Origin: Parazoarcus communis
GTDB taxonomy: Bacteria > Pseudomonadota > Gammaproteobacteria > Burkholderiales > Rhodocyclaceae
Assembly: GCF_003111665.1 (NCBI RefSeq)
Contig: NZ_CP022188.1
Coordinates: 3,596,001-3,660,000, forward strand
Direction: 5' to 3'
Length of the DNA: 64,000 nucleotides
Shown here: in pieces, positions 16,428 through 25,550 of the stretch
How positions within the stretch are numbered: position 1 is the first letter of the stretch
How the letters are laid out: every line of letters begins with the position of its first letter
Notes under the pieces: generated by a model
What the model was told of the DNA's origin: nothing
The model's database searches: none
What the model saw: only the letters and a program-made list of their open reading frames with translations
Made by a program: the position numbers and the translations under genes

Positions 16428-16740
16428 ACGCGTTGCGCGAAGGGTTCTTCAAATGTCTTTTAGCCTAGTTCAATAGGTTTCATGGCACATGACGTGAGCA
16501 GACCGCTTGCCTTGAGAGGACGATAAAACGTCATCTACCGAATTCTCACATTCTCAGTAAGGGTATTGATCTTAAACTTCACTTGTGTATTATCTGCTCC
16601 ATCAAATATGCGTAACCGTATGTTTCGAATCATCTGAATGAGTTCGTTCCTGTAGCGGTAGCCACATTTGAATGACCGTGCATTGAAGCTACCGGGCTTG
16701 GTTATCCGCATTCGATGTCGAGAGGGGGTCGGACTTCCTC
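16428..16740. other. AT-rich 313-base spacer without a gene
   Basis: No coding frame is convincing. It is noticeably richer in A/T than the flanks and contains one good sigma70-like promoter (separate entry). No repeat or RNA gene was recognised. Confidence 0.6.
16566..16593 (+). promoter_or_regulatory. Sigma70-like promoter of the globin-sensor GGDEF/EAL gene
   Basis: TTGATC (16566-16571) and TATTAT (16588-16593) are separated by 16 bases, in the AT-rich spacer 148 bases upstream of the next start codon. Matches the consensus at four of six and five of six positions. Confidence 0.45.
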
Positions 16741-19425
16741 ATGATCGAATCAGTTGCTGCAACAGTAATAGTCGCAGTGACTTCGAAGAGTCAGCCTGCA
16801 CCACAAGACGGACGTGATGATATGAAGGTTGAGCACTTTGATGTCGTAGGCATTGCGCATGAACTGCAGCTCGACGATGACGCGATTGCTGAGCGCAAAG
16901 CATTTCTGGGCTTCTGTGAGGAGGATGTCGCGCGTTTGAAGCAGTTGCACTCGCATCTGCAAGGATACGCACCCGTCTTCGCCGAGAGGTTCTACGAGCA
17001 GATCCTTGCGTTTGACGAGACCCGGAAGTTGCTTGCCGACCCGAATACCCTCGCGCGGTTGCAGCGTGCCCAAGTCAGCTACTTCGAAGGCTTGACTGCA
17101 GGTGACTATGGACGCGAGTACGTTCACCACCGGCTTCGCGTCGGCCTCGTCCATCATCGTGTGGGGCTGGAACCGAAATGGTATCTGGGCGCCTACGCGA
17201 ACTATCTCGTAGGCTTGTTACCCGAGATCAAGCGGTGTTTTAGCGATGACCACGAACAGTGCAACAACACCGTTCAGTCCCTGATCAAGATTGTTTTGCT
17301 CGATATGGGTCTCGCGATCGACACCTATATCCAGGCAAGGGACAACACGATTCTTGGCTTGAAGAATTACGCCGAGATGGTGTTCAACAGCATGCACGAT
17401 GGGATTCTCGTGCTGTCGCCAACACTATCCGTGCTGTCGGCGAACGAGAGCTTCATCAGGATGTTTGACCTTCGATCCAACTCGATCACGGGACACAGGC
17501 TGTCGGCTGTGCTTGAGGGCAGGGGGCTTGAACAACGGATTGCAGATGTCCGCGAGACCGGCGTCGATCTGTATGACGCTCCATTCCTGGTTCGCGCGCC
17601 GGATAACGGACGCGAGAAGCAGGTCAGGCTGACCGTGAAACGGATCTGTCTGGAAGAAGAAGCTGGGCAGTTGCTTCTTGTGCTTGAGCCCGTCACCGCC
17701 GAAGAAATTTTTCGTCGGGATGCAGAGGCAAAACTCGCTCGCAGTGCCGCGATGCTCCGTGATGCGCAGGCAGTGGCAAGAATCGGTAGCTGGAGCCTGG
17801 ACCGGTGCGGCGGAGATAAGCTCATACTTGAATGGTCAGAAGAAACTTACAGAATCTTCGATACTCCGTCCGGAACGCCAGTTTCTTATCAACAGTTTCT
17901 TGCCCAGATTCACCCGGATGACCGCGAGGTCGTCAATCGGGCCTGGAAAGTTGCGCTCTCCGGCGAACCGTATCGGGTCGAGCACCGGATACAGGTCAAA
18001 GGGAAAATTCGCTGGATTGAGGAGCGTGCCGCACTTGAGTTCGATGACAAGGGCGAACTCATATCCGCACTGGGAACGGCTCAGGACATTACTGACCGCA
18101 AGCTCTCCGAAGTTCGCATCGAACAGTTTGCCTTCTACGATTCCCTGACCGGACTACCGAATCGGGCGCTTTTCCAGGATCGTCTCCATCAGGCGCTGGC
18201 GCATGCGAGTCGTCAAGGGCAATCAATCGCGGTGCTGTTCATCGACCTCGATCGGTTCAAGGAGGTCAACGACACGCAGGGACATGCCTGCGGCGATCTG
18301 GTGTTGTCCGAGGTCGCGCGTCGGTTCCAGACGACGCTGCGCCACGATGAGACGCTGGCGCGTCTCGGTGGGGACGAGTTCGTCATCATCGCGCATGAAA
18401 CCGGACGTTCGGGGGCAACATTGATTGCCGAGCGCCTGAACCGGGTACTGGTGAAGGCAATCGAGATTGGAGAGAACGCCTTCTCGATCGGGGCGAGCAC
18501 GGGCGTGGCACTGTTTCCGGGCGATGGCGCCGACGCGCAGCAACTGCTGAAGCATGCCGATATCGCGATGTACCGGGCCAAGAACGGCGGGGGCGGTCGC
18601 TACTGTTTCTACGATTCGGAGATGGGCGTCGAACTGGCTCGGCGACTCGAAGTCGCTCATCGGCTTCATCGTGTGTTGCAGGAGGATCGCCTCCAGCTCC
18701 ACTATCAGCCCCAGATTGATCTCAGGACGGGAGCGCTGACGGGTGCCGAGGCGCTGCTGCGCTGGCGAGATACGGAGTGGGGCTGGGTGAGCCCGGCAGA
18801 GTTCATTCCGATTGCGGAAGAGCGGGGAATGATGATCACGCTTGGTGAATGGGTGATCAAACAGGCCTGCCATCAACTGCAGTTCTGGAGCAAGGCGGGC
18901 CTGACGCTGCCTGGTCGTCTGGCAATCAACGTGGCTGCACAGCAGATCGACCGCGAGGATTTTGCCCGTCGCGCGATTACGATCATCCGCGAAGCCGGAG
19001 TATCGCCTGACCAGATCGAACTCGAAATCACCGAGTCCGGCATGATGCACGATCCCGACTGCGCGATGAAGGTCACCCGGGCGCTTGTCGAGGCCGGCTT
19101 CACGATTGCTATCGACGATTTCGGAACCGGGCATTCGTCGCTCGCCTATCTCAAACGTTTTCCGGCTCATACGCTTAAGGTCGACATGTCGTTTGTCCGT
19201 TCCATGCTCAAGGACCGGAATGACCACAGCATCGTCGCCACCATCATTGCAATGGCAAAGAACCTCGGCCTTCGAACGCTTGCGGAAGGCGTGGAGGAGT
19301 CCGCTCAGGCTGAACGCCTGCTGGCCCTGGGCTGCGACAAGGCGCAAGGCTATCTTTTTGGCCGCCCGGAGTCGCCTGTCGTGTTCGCAAACAGATGGCT
19401 CGGAACCGGGAAAGGCACGCCATAA
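16741..19425 (+). CDS. Globin-coupled sensor with two PAS domains, GGDEF and EAL domains
   Basis: 894 residues. The globin-coupled sensor spans about residues 45-195; the histidine-rich stretch YVHHRLRVGLVHHRVGLEP should hold the haem proximal His. Two PAS domains follow (about 212-330 and 345-460, the second with HPDDREVVNRAW). Then GGDEF (RLGGDEFVII, about 538-547, catalytic site intact) and EAL (AEALLRW at about 667, DDFGTGHSSLAYLKRF). It should sense oxygen or another haem ligand and make or break cyclic di-GMP. The start is uncertain: ATG 16741 follows GAGGGGG by 13 bases, and ATG 16822 would also keep all domains. Monocistronic; followed by two hairpins. Confidence 0.9.
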   Translation: MIESVAATVIVAVTSKSQPAPQDGRDDMKVEHFDVVGIAHELQLDDDAIAERKAFLGFCEEDVARLKQLHSHLQGYAPVFAERFYEQILAFDETRKLLADPNTLARLQRAQVSYFEGLTAGDYGREYVHHRLRVGLVHHRVGLEPKWYLGAYANYLVGLLPEIKRCFSDDHEQCNNTVQSLIKIVLLDMGLAIDTYIQARDNTILGLKNYAEMVFNSMHDGILVLSPTLSVLSANESFIRMFDLRSNSITGHRLSAVLEGRGLEQRIADVRETGVDLYDAPFLVRAPDNGREKQVRLTVKRICLEEEAGQLLLVLEPVTAEEIFRRDAEAKLARSAAMLRDAQAVARIGSWSLDRCGGDKLILEWSEETYRIFDTPSGTPVSYQQFLAQIHPDDREVVNRAWKVALSGEPYRVEHRIQVKGKIRWIEERAALEFDDKGELISALGTAQDITDRKLSEVRIEQFAFYDSLTGLPNRALFQDRLHQALAHASRQGQSIAVLFIDLDRFKEVNDTQGHACGDLVLSEVARRFQTTLRHDETLARLGGDEFVIIAHETGRSGATLIAERLNRVLVKAIEIGENAFSIGASTGVALFPGDGADAQQLLKHADIAMYRAKNGGGGRYCFYDSEMGVELARRLEVAHRLHRVLQEDRLQLHYQPQIDLRTGALTGAEALLRWRDTEWGWVSPAEFIPIAEERGMMITLGEWVIKQACHQLQFWSKAGLTLPGRLAINVAAQQIDREDFARRAITIIREAGVSPDQIELEITESGMMHDPDCAMKVTRALVEAGFTIAIDDFGTGHSSLAYLKRFPAHTLKVDMSFVRSMLKDRNDHSIVATIIAMAKNLGLRTLAEGVEESAQAERLLALGCDKAQGYLFGRPESPVVFANRWLGTGKGTP

Positions 19426-19440
19426 CAAGGGGATTCCGGC

Positions 19441-19487
19441 ATCAGCAAAGCTGATAGCCGTGCTTAAAGCCATACCAAAGGTATGGC
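19441..19487 (+). terminator. Two consecutive AAA-loop hairpins, probable terminator
   Basis: ATCAGC-AAA-GCTGAT (19441-19455) and GCCATACC-AAA-GGTATGGC (19469-19487), both perfect stems with the same AAA loop. The second is followed by GTTTAC, so it is a fair terminator for the upstream gene. They lie between the GGDEF/EAL gene and the chemoreceptor gene and could also regulate read-through. Confidence 0.55.
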
Positions 19488-19523
19488 GTTTACTACAACA
19501 AGAGACAGGTTCCCGAGGGTGAC

Positions 19524-21158
19524 ATGCGCAAATCCGCCAGCGTAACAAACATTGAAACCCTGCTGCCCGAGGGTGAGTTCATATACTCGCGTACCGACCT
19601 TAAAAGTATCATCGTCGAAGCAAACGAAGCCTTTGCGCGGATCAGTGCCTACCGTCCGGAGGAGATGATTGGCCAGGCCCACAACATGGTGCGTCACCCG
19701 GACATGCCTGCAGAGGCGTTTGCCGACATGTGGCGCGATCTCAAGGAGGGGCGGCCGTGGCGTGGAATCGTCAAGAACCTGCGCAGCGACGGTGGCTACT
19801 ACTGGGTGGTGGCGAATGCGTCGCCTGTACGCGAGAACGGACAAGTCGTTGGATACCAGTCTGTTCGTGCCCGTCCGAGCCGGGAAGAGGTGGTCGCGGC
19901 CGAGGAAGCGTACAAACGCATCAGGGAAGGCGATAAGTCGATTTGCGTCAAACATGGCCGGGTCGTCCCCACGCGACGTTCGCTGTGGGCAATCCTCAAC
20001 TCGGTGAACATCCAGCTTGTCGGACTCGGCTTGCTGATGGCAGTGCTCGCACTCTTCGTACTGGTCGATCGTTTTGTCTCCTTACCGCTCCTGCCTGATG
20101 TCATGCTCGCGATCGCCGCGACGGGCTTGCTGTGGGGGACCTTCTTCCTGGTCTTCGGTCTGCCACGGATTGCCAGCGATATGACCTCCTTGCACGAGCA
20201 TCTCGACCACCTGCTGGTTACCGGCGATTTGCGCAAGCGTTTCACCCTCTCACGGCGGGACGTTCTGGGCGATATCGGTCGCAGCGTCGACCGCTTTGTC
20301 TCCTCGGTACAGGCAACGGTGCAGGGAATGAGCGATACCGCCGAGCGGGTGGTCAGCGTTTCGGGCGAAGTCGGCTCGGGCGTCGGCAATGTCAGCGATT
20401 CGGCACGGGTACAGAGCGACGCAACATCGTCCGCGGCGGCCGGCATCGAACAGATTACGGTATCGATCGGCGAAGTTGCCGAGCATGCCGAGGCAACGCG
20501 GACCGCAGCGCAGCATGCGAGCACGGTTTCTGCACGTGGCAGCACCTTGTCTGCCCAAGCCTGCGAAACGATTCTCGCACTGGCGGAAACCGTCAAGAAT
20601 GCGGCGATTCAGGTCGAGTTTCTGGGGTCCCAGTCGGCGGAGATCTCTCGCATCACCGGAGTGATCAGCGACATCGCCGACCAGACAAACCTGTTGGCCC
20701 TGAACGCGGCAATTGAGGCTGCACGCGCCGGAGAGCAGGGGCGAGGATTTGCCGTCGTTGCCGACGAAGTGCGCAAGCTCGCCGAGCGCACCGGCAATGC
20801 CACGAAGGAGATCAGCACCATGGTCGGCTCGATCCAGGTTGAAACCCAGAAAGCAGTCAGTGGAATGCGGCAGGGTGCAACTCAGGTCGAAAGCGGCGTG
20901 AAACTGGTGCAGGACGCACAAGGCGCGCTGCTGGAGATCAATACCCAGATGAGCAAGACCCTGAGCATGGTCAATGATATTACCCACTCGTCTGCCGAGC
21001 AGAACAATGCGATGGTGGTGATGGCACAGAGCGTCGAGCGCGTCGCATCGATGACCGATCAGAACATGGCGGTCGTCGCCCAAACCCGCGCTGCGGTCGA
21101 CAGTCTCGATCGTTCGGTCGGCCGCATGAAGATGGCCATGGGGCAGTTCGTAGTCTAG
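19524..21158 (+). CDS. PAS-domain methyl-accepting chemotaxis protein (Aer-like)
   Basis: 544 residues. N-terminal PAS (about 20-120; [39 protein letters not shown] is the Aer-type PAS signature), a pair of transmembrane helices (about 165-215), a HAMP-like linker, and a cytoplasmic signalling domain with the conserved hairpin [19 protein letters not shown]. Aer relatives bind FAD in the PAS and steer cells by redox or energy state. There is no large periplasmic domain, which supports internal sensing. It follows the globin-coupled sensor gene, so two redox/oxygen-type sensors sit side by side between catabolic operons. Confidence 0.9.
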   Translation: MRKSASVTNIETLLPEGEFIYSRTDLKSIIVEANEAFARISAYRPEEMIGQAHNMVRHPDMPAEAFADMWRDLKEGRPWRGIVKNLRSDGGYYWVVANASPVRENGQVVGYQSVRARPSREEVVAAEEAYKRIREGDKSICVKHGRVVPTRRSLWAILNSVNIQLVGLGLLMAVLALFVLVDRFVSLPLLPDVMLAIAATGLLWGTFFLVFGLPRIASDMTSLHEHLDHLLVTGDLRKRFTLSRRDVLGDIGRSVDRFVSSVQATVQGMSDTAERVVSVSGEVGSGVGNVSDSARVQSDATSSAAAGIEQITVSIGEVAEHAEATRTAAQHASTVSARGSTLSAQACETILALAETVKNAAIQVEFLGSQSAEISRITGVISDIADQTNLLALNAAIEAARAGEQGRGFAVVADEVRKLAERTGNATKEISTMVGSIQVETQKAVSGMRQGATQVESGVKLVQDAQGALLEINTQMSKTLSMVNDITHSSAEQNNAMVVMAQSVERVASMTDQNMAVVAQTRAAVDSLDRSVGRMKMAMGQFVV

Positions 21159-21177
21159 GGGGCGTGCGAGGCGCTCG

Positions 21178-21217
21178 CTTCAAGCTCGGGATGCGACATT
21201 GCATCCCGAGCTTGAAG
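21178..21217 (+). terminator. Strong hairpin after the chemoreceptor gene
   Basis: A perfect 17-bp stem (CTTCAAGCTCGGGATGC with its complement) and a six-base loop begin 20 bases after the stop codon. Only a weak pyrimidine tract (TCCTTCC) follows, so termination efficiency is uncertain. Confidence 0.65.
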
Positions 21218-21256
21218 TCCTTCCGACCCAACCCTGTCTTTACATGTTTAAAACGG

Positions 21257-21295
21257 TGCAGCCTGCCTGCCTTGGTTCAAGGCAGGCAGGCTGCA
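21257..21295 (-). terminator. Strong hairpin ending the FAD-oxidoreductase transcript
   Basis: An 18-bp perfect stem (TGCAGCCTGCCTGCCTTG and its complement) closes on a GTT loop. On the minus strand it is followed by CCGTTTTAA, fitting an intrinsic terminator for the leftward gene at 21384-22967. With the hairpin at 21178 it insulates two convergent genes. Confidence 0.7.
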
Positions 21296-21383
21296 GGTTT
21301 GGTGCGGCGGCAAAGCGGAACTCGCTCACCTGCGCATGCGGATGCCGGGCGCGCCAACAGTCGTGCGCTGGCCGGAAAGGCTC

Positions 21384-22967
21384 TCAGCGCTTCGCCAATG
21401 CATTGGCAACGTGAAAACCCGATGCGCCGGAGAGCCCGGGTCCCGGGTGCGTCGACGCGCCGATGTGGTACAGGCCCTTGATCGGCGTGCTGTGATCCTT
21501 CACGCCACGAACCGGGCGCCAGAACAGGTACTGGTCGATCGCGCATTCACCCGAATAGGGGTCGCCGCCGACGAGGTTCATGTTCATTCTCTCCAGATCA
21601 GCCGGGGAGACGACCTTGCGACCGATGATGCTCGCCTTCAGGTTCGGTACGTGCGCAGCAATCCGTTCGATTGCGCGGTCGGCATAACGTTCGGCAATGT
21701 CAGCAGACCATTTTCCGTCGGCGGGCGCTTCGATCTCACCGCGCGCGTCACCACGGATGCTGCGGGGACATTCGGGCAACTGAATCCACATGATCCACCC
21801 GCCGTCGGGCGCCCGCGACGGATCTACGGCGCAGGGCTGACATACACAGACGGTACCTTCCGCAGGCAGCAGGCCACGTTCGGCCTCGTTGACAGCACGT
21901 GATACACCGTCCATCCCGGGCGTGAGGTGCAGGTAGATCACTTCGCGCAGTTGCGGATCCGCCCATTGCGGCGGCTCGGACAGTGCGAGGTGAATCTGCA
22001 TGTTGCCCTTGCCGTAGCGGTACTCGGTGGCCTGGCGTCGGAGCGGGGCCGGGGCATCGTCCTGCTTGAGCAGCCGGCCGTAGAGCTGGGTGGGCGTGAC
22101 GTTGCAGATGACCTGCCGGGCCTCGAACACCTTGCCATCGGCAGTACGCACGCCGCTCACCTTCTTGCCGTCGACGAGGATCTCGGCGACGTCGGCGCCG
22201 GTTTGGAATTGACCACCAGCACCTTCGATCAGCGCGCGGAAAGCATCGACCGTGCGCGCGTTTCCGCCTTTGACCAGTGGCAGTCCGACGCCTTCAAGCG
22301 TGAACGCGATGACGCGCGCCATCAGCGCCGACATGGGGCTTTCCGGCCCGAGTCCGGTGTGCAGCACCCACGGCGCCAGCAGTGCGCGCACGAGCTCGTC
22401 ATTGAACTGCGTTTCCAGCCAGGCGCGACAGCTTTGCATTGCGGGGCCGAAGAAGGCGAGGGTTTCATGTGCGCCCTGTTTCCACACCCGGCCAAGCATC
22501 ATCTTGCCAACGCTGGAACTCCACAGTTCGTTGCCCAGCAGCGAGAAGATGAGTTCGGCGTTCTGCTCGACGAAGCCCATGCCTTCGGCGTAGGCATCTC
22601 CGTCGCCGGGCGCCAGCGCGTTCATGCTTGCGATGTTGGCTGCGCGGTCGCGCCCCATGATGAGGAAACGGCCGTCGGGCAGCAGCACGCCGGTGGGGGT
22701 GCTGTTGTTGCAGTACTCAAGCCCGTTTGCGTGCAGGCCATCCTTCAGCTCGGCGTAGCCCGGGCCGGTGACGAACAGCGGATGGGCGGTCGACATGGTG
22801 TCATGCAGGTAACCCGGTACAGTCAGGGCCTCGGTGCGAATACAGCCGCCAAGTACCGCTTCGCGTTCGAGTACAAGCACCTTCTTTCCGCGTTTCGCCA
22901 GCACGCCTGCGCAGACGAGGGAGTTGATTCCGCTACCGACGATGATTGCGTCGTATTTGCTCATCAT
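21384..22967 (-). CDS. FAD-dependent oxidoreductase of the phytoene desaturase/amine oxidase type
   Basis: 527 residues. N-terminal dinucleotide-binding motif (YDAIIVGSGINSLVCAGVLA, about 5-24) followed by the ERxxxxGG region (VLEREAVLGGCIRTE), and a C-terminal second FAD motif (GLYHIGASTHPGPGLSGASG). This is the COG1233-like group, which includes carotenoid desaturases and many uncharacterised bacterial enzymes. Transcribed leftward, alone, from just behind the AraC gene at 23070-24098. Two TATCCGCT repeats (GGATA on the coding strand, 21 bases apart) lie 54-82 bases upstream. A dehydrogenation or isomerisation of a hydrophobic ring compound is possible but not shown. ATG at 22967 or 22964 are both possible. 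Confidence 0.75.
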   Translation of the reverse strand: MMSKYDAIIVGSGINSLVCAGVLAKRGKKVLVLEREAVLGGCIRTEALTVPGYLHDTMSTAHPLFVTGPGYAELKDGLHANGLEYCNNSTPTGVLLPDGRFLIMGRDRAANIASMNALAPGDGDAYAEGMGFVEQNAELIFSLLGNELWSSSVGKMMLGRVWKQGAHETLAFFGPAMQSCRAWLETQFNDELVRALLAPWVLHTGLGPESPMSALMARVIAFTLEGVGLPLVKGGNARTVDAFRALIEGAGGQFQTGADVAEILVDGKKVSGVRTADGKVFEARQVICNVTPTQLYGRLLKQDDAPAPLRRQATEYRYGKGNMQIHLALSEPPQWADPQLREVIYLHLTPGMDGVSRAVNEAERGLLPAEGTVCVCQPCAVDPSRAPDGGWIMWIQLPECPRSIRGDARGEIEAPADGKWSADIAERYADRAIERIAAHVPNLKASIIGRKVVSPADLERMNMNLVGGDPYSGECAIDQYLFWRPVRGVKDHSTPIKGLYHIGASTHPGPGLSGASGFHVANALAKR

Positions 22968-23020
22968 TGAAATCTCAGTGGGGCACGCTCTTAAGCTTGC
23001 CGCTAACGACCTGCGAAAAA

Positions 23021-23049
23021 TATCCGCTATGCGCAGATTCGTATCCGCT
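23021..23049 (-). promoter_or_regulatory. Tandem GGATA operator of the FAD-oxidoreductase gene
   Basis: AGCGGATA occurs twice on the minus strand, 21 bases apart, with eight identical bases in each copy. It lies between the AraC gene and its probable target, in the same orientation relative to the gene as the other four operator pairs. Confidence 0.55.
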
Positions 23050-23069
23050 TTCCGCAGCGCTGACTCCGT

Positions 23070-24098
23070 TCAGTGCCGCATCAGACTTGTCTGTCTGGGA
23101 AGCTCACCAAAACGCTCGCGGTAATAGGCGGAAAAGCGCCCCAAATGACCGAAACCATATTCCATCGCGACTTCGGTCACGCTCGCGCGCGGGTCCGATA
23201 TGAGCTTGTTCCGGGCCGCCTCAAGGCGCAAATTCCGCAGCAAGACCATCGGGGCAACGCCGCGGTGGCGATGACAGAGTACGTTAAGCGTTCGAGGACT
23301 GACTTCCGCGACACGTGCGAGGTCGGCAAGCGAAATTGGAGCAAACAGGCGGCTGCGCATGTAGTCCTCGATTCGTGTTAAGCGGGTATCGAAGGGAGCC
23401 GGCATCTGGTTGAAATCACTGCTGTCTTCGTCTCCCTGGTTGTCACGTTCGAGGACTGACGGTTGATGAGACTGAAGGAAGAGCGCTGCGGTCTGCTCGA
23501 ACTGGTTGATCCAGCTGGGATGCAGCTCTCTGGCTTGGTCCGGAGAAAGCAGCGACAGCATCTGTTGCAACAGGGCTTGCCACTGCGGTGCGATGCCACC
23601 TGCGAGCTTGAACACTGGATCGATCCACGGCTGGCAGTCCGCTCCGAGTGAGGGACAGTGACTCAAGGCGCAGGTTTGACAGGCTGTCTGGCGCAACAAC
23701 TCGGTTGGCAATTTCAGGATGAGTTGTTCGCAATTGGCTTGCCAATGCAGGCGGATACTGCGACGTGGCGCAACAACGGCGACTTCGCCACTGTTGAGGT
23801 GAATGCCGACACCATCCGATTCGATCTCTGCGCTTCCGCGCAGGGGCATTTGCACCAGAACGAAGTCCTTGAAGGCATTGGGCCGTATGATGACCTCTGC
23901 GCCATAGCTCAGGATCATCAGGCTGATGCGGTTCAGTTCGCGTCTGTAGAGTGCGGTTGAGACGTCTCCACGACCCCAATTGAGTTGATGGTGGGTGATG
24001 GCCCGGCTCAGCGCCTGGTGAGAATCCTCAGCCGAGTGTGAACGAAAGACGGGGCGATGATAGATCTTTGATAGATCCAGCTGGGGCAATAGATCCAT
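23070..24098 (-). CDS. AraC family transcriptional regulator (paralogue 3)
   Basis: 342 residues. N-terminal sensor half is more divergent than in paralogues 1 and 2 but keeps the layout (FKDFVLVQMPLRGSAEIE, GEVAVVAPRRSIRL). The double helix-turn-helix is clear (LARVAEVSPRTLNVLCHRH; YGFGHLGRFSAYYRERFGE). An extra cysteine-rich stretch, CQTCALSHCPSLGADC (about residues 140-155), is absent from the other paralogues and could bind a metal or react to redox state. Transcribed leftward, 102 bases ahead of the FAD-oxidoreductase gene, its probable target. Confidence 0.85.
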   Translation of the reverse strand: MDLLPQLDLSKIYHRPVFRSHSAEDSHQALSRAITHHQLNWGRGDVSTALYRRELNRISLMILSYGAEVIIRPNAFKDFVLVQMPLRGSAEIESDGVGIHLNSGEVAVVAPRRSIRLHWQANCEQLILKLPTELLRQTACQTCALSHCPSLGADCQPWIDPVFKLAGGIAPQWQALLQQMLSLLSPDQARELHPSWINQFEQTAALFLQSHQPSVLERDNQGDEDSSDFNQMPAPFDTRLTRIEDYMRSRLFAPISLADLARVAEVSPRTLNVLCHRHRGVAPMVLLRNLRLEAARNKLISDPRASVTEVAMEYGFGHLGRFSAYYRERFGELPRQTSLMRH

Positions 24099-24152
24099 GT
24101 CCGGTCTGTCTCCAGTGCTTGCGTTGCAGAAGCGACATCTCGCTGACCTGAA

Positions 24153-24179
24153 AAATTAACTGCAGATGTAATTTAACTG
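24153..24179. promoter_or_regulatory. Direct TTAACTG repeats upstream of araC paralogue 3
   Basis: AAATTAACTG and AATTTAACTG lie 17 bases apart in an AT-rich patch 55-81 bases upstream of the regulator start. They could be promoter elements or an autoregulatory site; no further support. Confidence 0.3.
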
Positions 24180-24228
24180 TAAAGCAAATATGGGGGGCGT
24201 GCATGCTTCTTGGACCGACAATTGGAAA

Positions 24229-24271
24229 AGGCGTCCTGAGAACGACAGAAAGCTCGTTCGTCGGGGCGCCT
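24229..24271 (-). terminator. Terminator of the leftward ABC transporter operon
   Basis: A long interrupted hairpin: AGGCGTCC pairs with GGGCGCCT and an inner GAACGA pairs with TCGTTC. On the minus strand it is followed by TTTTCCAA. It lies 38 bases after the stop of the substrate-binding protein gene. Confidence 0.6.
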
Positions 24272-24308
24272 GTGCGTGGAGTCGCGGAGAGCGTCAAACG
24301 CTGGGGGG

Positions 24309-25487
24309 TTACTTCATCGGGCACTCGCCGACGAAGGGATCTGCATGGGCGGTCAATACCTTGCCGACCGTCCTGTTCGTGACCGTGCCATCGGCGTCCT
24401 TGAATACTTCGCGCATATACAGGTCCTGAATGGGGAACTGGTTGGTGTTGAAGCGGAAATCGCCTCGAATCGAGTGGAACTCCGCGGCCTTCAGCGCAGC
24501 ACGGAAGGCCGGGCCATCTTCGATGTGCCCCCCCACTTTCTTTACCGCGCTGTCGATCAGCAGTGCCGCATCGTATGCCTGCGCCGCATACATGCTTGGT
24601 TTGCGCCCATAGGTGCTTATGAAGTCGGAAACGAAACGCTTGTTGGGGGCGTTGTCGAGATCGGCGGCCCATTGGGACGCATTGTAGAGACCCGCGATGG
24701 CTCCTCCGACTGCCTTGATGGTGTCCTCGTCGGCGGAGAATCCAGGCGCGAGCAGTGCCATCTGACGGTTTAGTCCAGCACCGTCGAACTGCTTGATGAA
24801 GTTGACACCCATGCCACCAGGAAGGAAGAAGAAGACCGCATCGGGTTTCGACATGCGAATTGTTGCCAGTTCGGCTGCGTAGTCCAGTTGTCCCAGCTTG
24901 GTGTAGATCTCTTCAGCGATCTCGCCCTTGTAGAGGCGCTTGAACCCATCGAGAGATTCCCGGCCGCCGGGGTAATTCGGGGCGATCATTGCGATTTTTT
25001 TGTAGCCTTTCTCGGTGGCGAACTTGCCCATCGCCGAGGGGATGTCCTCGTTCTGCCAGGCAATCGCGAAGAAGTTCGGATCGCAATTTTCGCCCGCATA
25101 ATCGCGCGGTCCGGTGTTGGTGGACAGATAGACCGTGTTGCTCTTGAGTATTTGTGGCAGAACCGGCAGCAGGACGTTGGAGAACACGACCCCGGTGATC
25201 AGGTCTACCTTGTCGCGCTTGATGAAGCGCTCGACGTTCTGGCGGCCGGTCTGAGGATTCTGCTGGTCGTCGACGACGTTCAGCTGTACCGGAAGTCCGC
25301 CAAGCTTGTTGCCGGAGTGGGAAAGGGCGAGCTGGAACCCGTCCCGAACGTCGGTTCCAAGTGCACCTCCAGGCCCCGAAAGGGTGGTGAGGAAACCGAT
25401 CCGGATTTCGTCGGCGGCCTGGGCAGGCGCGGCCAGCAACGCGGCCGCGGCAAGAGTTGTGGCAATACAGGCTAGTTTTCTCTTCAT
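24309..25487 (-). CDS. ABC transporter substrate-binding protein (LivJ/LivK type)
   Basis: About 392 residues. Signal peptide KRKLACIATTLAAAALLAA ending in AQA-ADE (residues 1-24), then the periplasmic-binding fold of the Leu/Ile/Val class (IRIGFLTTLSGPGGALG). Start taken at ATG 25487, since GGAG stands seven bases before it; ATG 25493 would be too close to that site. It is the last gene of the leftward operon LivH-LivM-LivG-LivF-binding protein, an order common in aromatic-acid uptake systems of Azoarcus and Rhodopseudomonas relatives. The context suggests capture of an aromatic or heteroaromatic acid; the ligand cannot be read from sequence. Confidence 0.88.
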   Translation of the reverse strand: MKRKLACIATTLAAAALLAAPAQAADEIRIGFLTTLSGPGGALGTDVRDGFQLALSHSGNKLGGLPVQLNVVDDQQNPQTGRQNVERFIKRDKVDLITGVVFSNVLLPVLPQILKSNTVYLSTNTGPRDYAGENCDPNFFAIAWQNEDIPSAMGKFATEKGYKKIAMIAPNYPGGRESLDGFKRLYKGEIAEEIYTKLGQLDYAAELATIRMSKPDAVFFFLPGGMGVNFIKQFDGAGLNRQMALLAPGFSADEDTIKAVGGAIAGLYNASQWAADLDNAPNKRFVSDFISTYGRKPSMYAAQAYDAALLIDSAVKKVGGHIEDGPAFRAALKAAEFHSIRGDFRFNTNQFPIQDLYMREVFKDADGTVTNRTVGKVLTAHADPFVGECPMK

Positions 25488-25502
25488 GTCCATACTCCGT
25501 GG

Positions 25503-25529
25503 GTGTTGGGGTGTTGGGGTGTTGGGGTG
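25503..25529. repeat. Short tandem repeat in the livF to binding-protein spacer
   Basis: The nine-base unit GTGTTGGGG is repeated three times (with a partial fourth upstream) between the stop of the ATPase gene and the start of the binding-protein gene. On the transcript it reads as CCCCAACAC repeats, just before the ribosome site. Such tracts change length easily by slippage. Confidence 0.6.
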
Positions 25530-25550
25530 ACGGTAGTGCGGTGAAAGGGC

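Noticed and set aside
18223..19548. 441-codon minus-strand frame opposite the GGDEF/EAL gene
   Set aside because: Shadow of the real gene's third-position GC; no motif, no ribosome site.
21296..21340. Short stretch GCGGAACTCGCT resembling the core of the palindromic repeats
   Set aside because: Only a dozen bases match and there is no surrounding palindrome; probably chance.
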